Source: a bacterium (GTDB taxonomy: Bacteria > Desulfobacterota > Binatia > HRBIN30 > CADEER01). Taken from it: a stretch of DNA of 64,000 bases. Within the stretch, counting starts at the first letter, position 1, and every line of letters starts with the position of its first letter. Shown one piece after another: positions 52,428 through 59,622 of this stretch. The stretch lies in the NCBI GenBank assembly GCA_019637795.1, contig JAHBUY010000004.1, forward strand, positions 1 to 64,000, in the 5' to 3' direction. A program made the translations under genes and the position numbers. The notes beneath the pieces were generated by a model. That model saw nothing but the letters and a program-made list of their open reading frames with translations. It was not told where the DNA came from and made no database searches.

Positions 52428-54656
52428 ATGGCGAATGAAGCCGTCGACGAAGGCGAAGCCGCCACTCCCGGCGTGACCCGCCGCCAATTCCTGGTCACCG
52501 CCTCGGCCGCCGGGGCTTTTCTGCTCACCTTCAGCATCGAAGGCATGACGCGCGCCGCCCGCGCCGCCGGTGGGGCCGCGACCACGATCAACACCTGGAT
52601 CCAGCTCGGCACCGACGATTCGATCACCATGCTGATCGGCAGCTCCGAGATGGGTCAGGGGGTGATGACGGGCCTGGCTCAGTTGCTCGCGGAAGATCTC
52701 ATGGTCGATTGGAAGCGCGTGAAGGCCGAGGCGGCGCCGGCCGGGAGCGCCTACGCCAATCCCCTCTTCCGCACCCAGCTCACCGGCGGCAGCGCCAGCA
52801 TCCGCGGCTACTACCAGGCGCTGCGCCTCGCCGGCGCGACGGCGCGCGACATGTTCATCGCCGCCGCGGCGCAGACCTGGGGGATCTCGCCGGGCCTCTG
52901 CCGGGCCAGCAACGGCACGGTGATCAACACCCTCACCAGCGCCGCGCTGCGCTATGGGGAGCTCGCCCCCCTCGCGGCGACGATGCCGGTGCCGAGCGCG
53001 CCGGCGCTGGTGCCCGACAACGCCCTGCGCATCATCGGCAAGTCGATGCCGCGCGTCGACATCCCGTCCAAGACTGACGGCAGCGCCACGTACGGCATCG
53101 ACGTGCGCGTACCGGGCATGGTGTACGCGGTGGTGAAGCATTGTCCGTCGCTCGGCGGCCGACTGGTCGGCACGCCGGCGAAACCCGCCGGCGCCATCGC
53201 CGTCGTGCCGCTCACCGTCCTCGCCGGAACCGACCGCGGCAGCGAGCAGACCGGCATGGTCAACGCCGTCGCCGTGGTCGCCGACAACACCTGGAAGGCG
53301 ATGAAACTGGCCAACCAGTTGAACGCGTCATGGTCGATCCCCACCTCGTCGCAGTCGATCACGACCAGCGCGCTCTTCTCGCAGGCCGACGCGCTGATCG
53401 CCAACGGCACGCCACGCGTCGCCGAGACCATCGGCGACGCCAACACGGCGATCGGCAACGGCGGCGGCACGCTGGTCGAGGCCACCTACCGGCTGCCGTA
53501 TCTGGCGCACGCCACCATGGAGGTGCTGAACTGCACCGTCAGCATCACCGCCGGCGGCTGCGAGATCTGGGCGCCGACCCAGGGACAACTGGCGACGGTC
53601 GCGACCGCGGCGGCGATCACCGGCTTGTCGCCGGACCGCATCACCGTGCACACGACCATGCTCGGCGGCGGGCTCGGGCGGAAGATCGAGCAGGATTTCA
53701 TCAGCCAGGCGGTGCAGGTCGCGAAAGCGATCGGCAAGCCGGTGAAGCTGATGTGGCCGCGCGAGGAGGACTTCACGCGCGACCAGTTCCGCCCCATGGC
53801 GGTGGTGCGGGTGCGCGCGCGCGTCGGCGGCGACGGCACGGTGTCCGCCTGGGCCTACCGCAACTGCTCGCCCTCGATCACCCAGCAGCGGCGGCCGACC
53901 TTCACCGCCGTCGACAGCCAGGCCATCGACGGCGCCACGACGCCGACCGGCCTCACCTACGAGCTCGGCGCCCGTCTCGTCGAGCACGTCGTCCATCCGT
54001 CGCCGGTGCCGGTCGGCTACTGGCGCTCGGTCGGCCACTCCATCAACACCTTCGCGATCGAGAGCATGATCGACGAGCTGGCGGCGGCGATCCGCATGGA
54101 TCCCTACCTCCTGCGCCGCCAACTGCTGCGCAGCGATCCGCGCGGCCTGGCGGTGCTCGATCAGGCCGCGTCGCTGGCCGGCTGGGGCGGCGCCGTGCCG
54201 TCGGGCCGGGCGCGCGGCATCGCGCTGGCGTGGGCGTTCAACAGCGTCGTGGCCGAAGTCGCGGAGATCTCGATACCGACCGCCGGGCAGATCCGCGTCC
54301 ATCGCGTCTGGTGCGCGGTCGACTGCGGCCGGCCGGTGAACCCGGACCAGATCACGGCCCAGATGCAGGGCGGCATCGTGCATGGCATCAGTGCCGCGCT
54401 GTGGGGGCAGATCAACTTCACCGCCGGCAAGGCGGGCGTACGAAACTTCGACGCCTATCCGATGGTCAAACTACGCCAGATGCCGGACATCACGGTGCAG
54501 ATCATGCCGCCCAATCCGTCGGTGCCGATCGGCGGCATCGGCGAGCCGGGCGTGCCGCCGATCGCGCCGGCGATCGCCAACGCCTACTTCACGCTCACTG
54601 GACAGCGGGTGCGCACGCTCCCGTTCTTCCCCGGCGCGCGCATGGGCGGGCTCTGA
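52428..54656 (+). CDS. Isoquinoline 1-oxidoreductase beta-like molybdopterin large subunit with Tat signal
   Basis: The 742-residue protein starts with a twin-arginine signal (TRRQFLVTASAAGAFLLTF). The IorB-type sequence follows: SSEMGQGVMTGLAQLLAEDL near the N-terminus, EATYRLPYLAHATMEVLNC, LGGGLGRKIEQDF, VGYWRSVGHSIN and the catalytic Glu in GIGEPGVPP. The family oxidises aldehydes or N-heterocycles with a molybdenum-cytosine-dinucleotide cofactor. ATG at 52428 is chosen because GGAGG lies 5 bases before it; the ATG at 52416 overlaps the small-subunit stop. The partner is probably exported with it. There is no FAD subunit. Confidence 0.88.
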   Translation: MANEAVDEGEAATPGVTRRQFLVTASAAGAFLLTFSIEGMTRAARAAGGAATTINTWIQLGTDDSITMLIGSSEMGQGVMTGLAQLLAEDLMVDWKRVKAEAAPAGSAYANPLFRTQLTGGSASIRGYYQALRLAGATARDMFIAAAAQTWGISPGLCRASNGTVINTLTSAALRYGELAPLAATMPVPSAPALVPDNALRIIGKSMPRVDIPSKTDGSATYGIDVRVPGMVYAVVKHCPSLGGRLVGTPAKPAGAIAVVPLTVLAGTDRGSEQTGMVNAVAVVADNTWKAMKLANQLNASWSIPTSSQSITTSALFSQADALIANGTPRVAETIGDANTAIGNGGGTLVEATYRLPYLAHATMEVLNCTVSITAGGCEIWAPTQGQLATVATAAAITGLSPDRITVHTTMLGGGLGRKIEQDFISQAVQVAKAIGKPVKLMWPREEDFTRDQFRPMAVVRVRARVGGDGTVSAWAYRNCSPSITQQRRPTFTAVDSQAIDGATTPTGLTYELGARLVEHVVHPSPVPVGYWRSVGHSINTFAIESMIDELAAAIRMDPYLLRRQLLRSDPRGLAVLDQAASLAGWGGAVPSGRARGIALAWAFNSVVAEVAEISIPTAGQIRVHRVWCAVDCGRPVNPDQITAQMQGGIVHGISAALWGQINFTAGKAGVRNFDAYPMVKLRQMPDITVQIMPPNPSVPIGGIGEPGVPPIAPAIANAYFTLTGQRVRTLPFFPGARMGGL

Positions 54657-54660
54657 GGCC

Positions 54661-55830
54661 ATGGACGAAACCGAGGCGATCCTCGCCGGTTGGCGGGAGG
54701 TCGAGGCCACGGGCGAGGCGGCGGTGCTGGCCACCGTCGTGCACGTCCAGGGCTCGGCCTATCGCCGGCCGGGCGCCCGCATGCTGATCCGCCGCGACGG
54801 CCGTCATGTCGGCTCGATCAGCGGCGGCTGCCTGGAGACGGACGTCTGCCGCCGGGCGTGGTGGATGACCGAGGGCGGTCGGCCGACGCTCCGCGTCTAC
54901 GACACCACGTCCGAGGACGACGCGGCGTGGGAGTTCGGCCTCGGCTGCAACGGCGTCGTGCACGTGCTGCTCGAGCGCGCCGACACCGAGCCCGTGCGCC
55001 AGACACTGGCGTTCCTCGCCGACCGCCGCGCGACGCGGCGACCCGGATGCGTGGCGACGGTGGTTCACGCCGCCGCCGACTCGCCACTCGCGGTCGGCGA
55101 CCGGCTGTTCCTCGACGAGGGCGGCGCCCCGCGCGGCGGCGAGCTGTGCGGCACGGGGTGGCAGTCCGCGCTCCGCGCCCAGGCCGGCGAGGCGTTGCGC
55201 GGCGGGCGCAGCCGCCTCGTGCACACGCCCGCGGGAGCGGTGTTCGTCGAGTGCGTCGTGCCGCCGCCGGCGCTGGTCATCTTCGGGGCCGGCCACGACG
55301 CGCTGCCGTTGGTCACGCTGGCCGCGCAGCTCGGCTGGCACGTCACGATCGCCGACGGCCGCCGCGGCTTCGCGCGCGCGGACCGCTTCCCCGGCGCCGA
55401 TCGCGTCGTGCTGCTCTCCCGCGAGCAGCCACTCGCCGGGCTGACGATCGACGGCGACAGTATCGTCGTCCTCATGACCCACAATTTCCCGCAGGACGCC
55501 GCCCTGCTCCGTGCCCTGCTGCCGCTGCGCCCGCGCTATCTCGGCGTCCTCGGCTCGCAGTCGCGGCGCGAACGGCTGCTCGCCGAGATCGATGGCGCGG
55601 CGGCCGATCTGCACGCGCCGATCGGCCTCGACATCGGGGCCGACACCCCCGAGCTGATCGCGCTCGCGATCGTGGCCGAGATCCAGGCGGAGCTCAGCGG
55701 CCGCGCTGGCGGCAAGATGCGGCTGCGCGACGGGCCCATCCACCGGCCCGTCGAGGAGATCGGATGCGCGGCGCCGCTCGGAGAGCCGGCCGAGCATCCC
55801 GTCTGCGCGCTCGCGGTCGGGGATGTCTGA
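54661..55830 (+). CDS. xdhC: XdhC-family molybdenum cofactor maturation protein
   Basis: The 389-residue protein has an N-terminal XdhC/CoxI domain (VLATVVHVQGSAYRRPGARMLI, GSISGGCLETDV, GCNGVVHVLLE) and a C-terminal Rossmann XdhC_C domain (LVIFGAGHDALPLVTLAAQL, VLMTHNF, LGVLGSQSRRERLL). These proteins bind the molybdenum cofactor and deliver it, sulfurated, into hydroxylases of the xanthine-dehydrogenase family. It starts 4 bases after the large-subunit stop and overlaps mocA by 8 bases, so it belongs to the same operon. Confidence 0.9.
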   Translation: MDETEAILAGWREVEATGEAAVLATVVHVQGSAYRRPGARMLIRRDGRHVGSISGGCLETDVCRRAWWMTEGGRPTLRVYDTTSEDDAAWEFGLGCNGVVHVLLERADTEPVRQTLAFLADRRATRRPGCVATVVHAAADSPLAVGDRLFLDEGGAPRGGELCGTGWQSALRAQAGEALRGGRSRLVHTPAGAVFVECVVPPPALVIFGAGHDALPLVTLAAQLGWHVTIADGRRGFARADRFPGADRVVLLSREQPLAGLTIDGDSIVVLMTHNFPQDAALLRALLPLRPRYLGVLGSQSRRERLLAEIDGAAADLHAPIGLDIGADTPELIALAIVAEIQAELSGRAGGKMRLRDGPIHRPVEEIGCAAPLGEPAEHPVCALAVGDV

Positions 55831-56425
55831 CGTCGCCCTGGTGCTGCTCGCCGCCGGCGGCTCGCGCCGCCTCGGCCGGCCGAAGCAGTTGCTCGCCTTC
55901 GGCGGGCGCACACTCGTCCATCACACGGCGTCGGCGCTGCTCGCCACGCCGTGCCGGCCGCTCCTGGTCGTGCTCGGCGCCGAGCGCGACCGCACCGCCG
56001 CCGCGCTCGTGGGCCTGCCGGTCCGGATCGTCGACAACCGCCGCTGGGCCGAGGGCATCGGCACCTCGATCGCCGCCGGCATCGCCGCCGCGGCCGCGCA
56101 TGGCGCCGCCGGCGCCGTCCTGGCGCTCGCCGACCAGCCGCGGGTGACCGCCGCCAGCATCGAGCGCCTCCTCGCCGCCCGCGCTGCGACCGGACACCCG
56201 ATCGTCGCCTCGCGCTACGCCGCAACGGTCGGCGTCCCCGCCTTCTTCGCCGCCGAGGTCTTCCCGCAGCTCCTCGCCCTCGACCGCGACCGGGGCTGCA
56301 AGGCGCTCATCCTCGCCGCCGGCGCGCAGGCGACATTCGTCGACTGTCCGGAGGCCGCCACCGACGTGGACACCGCCGCCGACTACGCGCGCATGCGAGC
56401 TTCCCGGTCTGGGACATCAGCGTGA
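55823..56425 (+). CDS. mocA: Molybdenum cofactor nucleotidyltransferase (MocA-like)
   Basis: The 200-residue nucleotidyltransferase begins VALVLLAAGGSRRLGRPKQLL, the classic NTP-binding LxAGxSxRxGxxK signature. AVLALADQPRVT supplies the metal site. MocA joins CTP to molybdopterin to give the MCD cofactor that large subunits of the IorB type need. The short spacing to XdhC supports this over other NTP transferases such as MobA. The reading ends before a convergent toxin-antitoxin pair. Confidence 0.87.
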   Translation: MSDVALVLLAAGGSRRLGRPKQLLAFGGRTLVHHTASALLATPCRPLLVVLGAERDRTAAALVGLPVRIVDNRRWAEGIGTSIAAGIAAAAAHGAAGAVLALADQPRVTAASIERLLAARAATGHPIVASRYAATVGVPAFFAAEVFPQLLALDRDRGCKALILAAGAQATFVDCPEAATDVDTAADYARMRASRSGTSA

Positions 56426-56601
56426 TCCGCGCTCGCTCGTCGCGGCGGCGAGCGGCGCGCCCTGGAGGACGATTCATCTCCGGCGCCACCTATCGTCCCC
56501 GCGGTGGCCACGCAGCCCGGGATTCCGTCCACGTGCAGGCGAGCGGCGTGCACCGTCATCGGATGCATGCCCCCCAGGCGCGCACGCCCGCACGAGTCAG
56601 G

Positions 56602-56910
56602 TCAGATGCCCGTGCACAACAGATCGAGCGCGGCAATCAGCTCATCGCGACGGCTGCGCAAGTTGCCGGCCGCGGCACCCAGCGCGCTGACGGGAAGCGC
56701 CGCCAACTCCTGAAACAACACGACGTACGTCGTTCCCTCGACCTCGACGACCGGATTCAGACGGCTGATCGGTCCGCCCTTCAGCCGCGTGACCGCAGTC
56801 AGCGGCGCGACCACGCGCGTCGCCAGATCACGTAACAGGTCGGCCTGCAGGTCGACCAGGAACGGGTAGCGCTTGTTGCGCGGCAGGCGGAAGAGGTCGA
56901 ACTGCGCCAT
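56602..56910 (-). CDS. ccdB: CcdB-family toxin
   Basis: The 102-residue protein matches CcdB: MAQFDLFRLPRNKRYPFLVDLQADLLRDLATRVVAPL at the start and RSRRDELIAALDLLCTGI at the end. CcdB poisons DNA gyrase. The plasmid F toxin ends in Trp-Gly-Ile, with Trp99 needed for poisoning; here the end is Thr-Gly-Ile, as in several chromosomal homologs, so toxicity may be weak or lost. The start overlaps the antitoxin stop by one base. Confidence 0.9.
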   Translation of the reverse strand: MAQFDLFRLPRNKRYPFLVDLQADLLRDLATRVVAPLTAVTRLKGGPISRLNPVVEVEGTTYVVLFQELAALPVSALGAAAGNLRSRRDELIAALDLLCTGI

Positions 56911-57140
56911 CAGAACTTTCGCCACTGGTCGCTCAACACGCCGTCGCGCGCGACCAGAGCGTTGTACGATTCGATAGCTGCGCGGTTCTCTTCGAGCCAC
57001 GTTTCCTGCCGCCCGCGCCGCACGGCTTCGACCACCGCTGCCTCGCACACCGCGGACAGGTTCATGCCCAGTGCTTTCGCCTCCTGCACGACCTCGGCCC
57101 GAATCGACACGTTTGTCGCCACCTTGCGCGCAGATCTCAT
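56910..57140 (-). CDS. ccdA: CcdA-family antitoxin
   Basis: The 76-residue antitoxin has an N-terminal ribbon-helix-helix (KVATNVSIRAEVVQEAKALGMNLSAV) that should bind its own promoter. The acidic C-terminal tail (WLEENRAAIESYNALVARDGVLSDQWRKF) neutralises CcdB. GAGGAG lies 5 bases before the ATG. A 15-base palindrome 27 bases upstream is the likely operator. The TGATG overlap couples it to ccdB. Confidence 0.9.
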   Translation of the reverse strand: MRSARKVATNVSIRAEVVQEAKALGMNLSAVCEAAVVEAVRRGRQETWLEENRAAIESYNALVARDGVLSDQWRKF

Positions 57141-57166
57141 ACAAGCTCCTCACCCTGCGAACGATA

Positions 57167-57181
57167 CGCATACGGTATGCG
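57167..57181. promoter_or_regulatory. Palindromic operator candidate of ccdAB
   Basis: The sequence cgcatac-g-gtatgcg is a perfect 7+7 palindrome centred 34 bases upstream of the ccdA start. It covers the -10 box of the predicted promoter. Ribbon-helix-helix antitoxins repress by binding such sites. Confidence 0.6.
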
Positions 57182-57200
57182 CATGCCACGCCAGAAGCAA
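57172..57200 (-). promoter_or_regulatory. ccdAB promoter candidate
   Basis: On the minus strand TTGCTT (57200-57195) and TACCGT (57177-57172) are separated by 17 bases. The -10 box lies inside the palindrome, so CcdA binding would block RNA polymerase. Confidence 0.5.
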
Positions 57201-57310
57201 GGCACGCCGTTGGACTCGGCGCGCGAAGCCGATCCCCTGTGCGCCGTCGTGCCGTCCGGCGATTGACTCCCTTCCCACAAGCGTGACATCGGCCGGTCCG
57301 GAGGAAGCGC

Positions 57311-58903
57311 ATGTCCTGCACGGCACTCGCCGCCAGAGGCTTGCTGGTGGTGCTGACGACCGCGCTGCTTGGCGTCCCGGCGGCGACGCCCGCCGCGGCG
57401 GTGGGAACCAGTTTCACCTACCAGGGCCAACTGAGCGTCGACGGCGCACCGGCCGATGGCGTCTGCAACCTGCAGTTCGCCCTCTTCGGCGCGGCGAACG
57501 GCGGCTCCGCGCTGGCGACCGTCGGGCCGCTCGCGGTCGGCATCGACAAGGGGCTGTTCTCCGTCGGACTCGATTTCGGCGCCAACTTCTCCGGCGCCGA
57601 GCGCTGGCTCGAGATCAGCGCCGCCTGCCCGGGGCACGCGACCGAGGTGCTCGCCCCTCGCCAACCGATCACCGCCGCCCCCTACGCGCTGTACGCCAAT
57701 GGCGCCGGCAGCGTGCCCGACGCGTCCGTCACCGGAGCCAAGATCGCCGACGGGGCGATCACCGTCACCCACCTCGCCAATGGGGCGGTCACCAGCGCCA
57801 AGATCGCCAACAACACGATCACCGACTCCAACATCGACACCGCCACGGTACAGAAGCGCGTCAACGGAACCTGCGCCGCCGGCACCGCCCTGAGTCAGGT
57901 CAACAGCGACGGCACGGTCACCTGCGCCGCGGTTGGCGACATCACCGCGGTCACCGCCGGCAGCGGGCTGACGGGCGGCGGCGCGAGCGGCGCGGTGACG
58001 GTGAGCGTCGCGGTCCCGCTCCAACTGACCGGCAACGTGCCCGACGGTGGCGTGATCAGCGGCACCACCACCAGCGCCACTCCCGGCGCCGCCGGCATCC
58101 AGGGCGCCAGCGTCGCGTCGGGCAGCTATGGCGTGCAGGGCCTCGCCAACGTCGGTGACGGCATCGGCGTGTTGGGTTCGAGCGGCGATGGCACCGGCGT
58201 GAGGGGCTTGAGCACGAATCAGGTGGGGGTGAGCGGCTCGAGCGGCAAGAGCTTCGGCGTCCTCGGCACGAGCACCGGCGGCGGCTCCTTCGGCGACGGC
58301 GTGCGCGGCGTCGCCAACGGGGTGAACGGCAACGGGGTGCACGGCATCGCCAACAACGGCTCGGGCGCGTATGGCGTCTACGGCGAAAGCACCTCCGGCT
58401 ACGCCGGCTACTTCAGCGGCAAGGTGAACGTCAGCGGGATCCTCACCAAAGCGGGCGGCTCGTTCCTCATCGACCACCCGCTCGATCCGGCCAACAAGTA
58501 CCTGTCGCACTCCTTCGTGGAGAGTCCGGACATGAAGAACATCTACGATGGGATCGCCGTGCTCGACGCGGACGGCCAGGCCGTCGTCGAGCTGCCGGAC
58601 TGGTTCCAGGCGTTGAACCGCGATGTCCGCTACCAGCTCACCTGCGTCGGCGCCTTCGCGCCCGTCTACGTCGCCGAGGAGGTGCACGACAACCGGTTCC
58701 GGATCGCCGGCGGCGCGCCCGGTCAGAAGATCTCCTGGCAGGTGACCGGCATCCGCCAGGACGCCTACGCCAACGCCCACCGCATCGTCGTCGAGGAGAA
58801 CAAGCCGGCGGACGAGGTCGGCCACTACCTGCATCCGCTCGAGCTCGGCATGCCCGACGCGATGGGCATGCCGGCGGTGAAGGATTCCGCCTCGCAGCCG
58901 TGA
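57311..58903 (+). CDS. Secreted repeat protein with tail-fibre-like Gly/Val/Ser repeats
   Basis: The 530-residue protein has a signal peptide (LLVVLTTALLGVPAATPAAA). An N-terminal domain of about 120 residues starts FTYQGQLSVDGAPADGVCNLQFALF and ends PRQPITAAPYALYANG; it is common in environmental surface proteins. A helical repeat region follows (AKIADGAITVTHLANGAV), then a Gly-rich beta-helix-like section (GVLGSSGDGTGVRGLS). A conserved C-terminal domain (YLSHSFVESPDMKNIYDGI, VELPDWFQALNRDVRYQLT) closes the protein. GGAGG lies before the ATG. It is the first gene of a three-gene operon. Surface or secreted location is inferred; the role is unknown. Confidence 0.78.
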   Translation: MSCTALAARGLLVVLTTALLGVPAATPAAAVGTSFTYQGQLSVDGAPADGVCNLQFALFGAANGGSALATVGPLAVGIDKGLFSVGLDFGANFSGAERWLEISAACPGHATEVLAPRQPITAAPYALYANGAGSVPDASVTGAKIADGAITVTHLANGAVTSAKIANNTITDSNIDTATVQKRVNGTCAAGTALSQVNSDGTVTCAAVGDITAVTAGSGLTGGGASGAVTVSVAVPLQLTGNVPDGGVISGTTTSATPGAAGIQGASVASGSYGVQGLANVGDGIGVLGSSGDGTGVRGLSTNQVGVSGSSGKSFGVLGTSTGGGSFGDGVRGVANGVNGNGVHGIANNGSGAYGVYGESTSGYAGYFSGKVNVSGILTKAGGSFLIDHPLDPANKYLSHSFVESPDMKNIYDGIAVLDADGQAVVELPDWFQALNRDVRYQLTCVGAFAPVYVAEEVHDNRFRIAGGAPGQKISWQVTGIRQDAYANAHRIVVEENKPADEVGHYLHPLELGMPDAMGMPAVKDSASQP

Positions 58904-58938
58904 GCGCCGCCGCGGCCTCCGGGACTGCCGAGATCGCG

Positions 58939-59622
58939 ATGCCCTCCCGCGCAATCGCCGTCGCCCTCTGCGTGGCGCTGTCGCTCGCCGGCGGCACGGC
59001 GGGTGCGCAGAGCGGTGGCGTCTACGACCTGCGCCACGACACCATCGACGGCGGCGGCGTGACGGACAGCTTCGGCGGCGCCTTCACGCTGAGCGGCACG
59101 ATCGGACAACCGGATGCCGGCCGATCGAGCAGCGCCGGCTACACGCTCACCGGCGGCTTCTGGAGCGCGATCCACCCGCGGACGCCCACCCCGACGTCGA
59201 CGCGCAGCTCCACCGCGACGGCGACCGCGTCCATCACATCGAGCCCGTCGCCCGCTCCGCGCGAGACCGCCGTGCCGACGGGAACGCCGAGCCGCACGAC
59301 GAACCCCTCGCCCGTCGCATCGCCGACGCCATCGCCCACGCTCACCACCGCTCCCAGCACCACGCCGACCGCGACGCCGACGCCGTCGCCAACCGACAGC
59401 CCGCAGGCCACGCCGGCGGCGGTGTGCGTCGGCGACTGCAGCCTCGACCGCGAGGTGACCATCGCCGAGCTGCTGCGCCTGGTGAACATCGCCCTCGGCG
59501 ACGCCTCGGTCGAGACCTGCGCGGCCGGCGACCCGAATCACGACGATGTCGTGACGATCAACGAGATCCTGCAAGCGGTGAGCAAGGCGCTCGCCGGTTG
59601 CACCGGCGAGGCCGGGCGATGA
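58939..59622 (+). CDS. Secreted Thr/Pro-linker protein with dockerin-like Cys module
   Basis: The 227-residue product has a signal peptide (IAVALCVALSLAGGTAGAQ). A short motif follows (YDLRHDTIDGGGVTDSFGG, then FTLSGTIGQPDAG and GYTLTGGFW). Next is a Thr/Pro/Ser linker of about 85 residues, and then a C-terminal pair of calcium-loop-like helices with cysteines (CVGDCSLDREVTIAELLRLV and GDPNHDDVVTINEILQAV). A GTG at 58900 overlaps the previous stop and is an alternative start; the ATG at 58939 gives the cleaner signal peptide. The 3' end overlaps the next gene by 4 bases. Confidence 0.7.
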   Translation: MPSRAIAVALCVALSLAGGTAGAQSGGVYDLRHDTIDGGGVTDSFGGAFTLSGTIGQPDAGRSSSAGYTLTGGFWSAIHPRTPTPTSTRSSTATATASITSSPSPAPRETAVPTGTPSRTTNPSPVASPTPSPTLTTAPSTTPTATPTPSPTDSPQATPAAVCVGDCSLDREVTIAELLRLVNIALGDASVETCAAGDPNHDDVVTINEILQAVSKALAGCTGEAGR

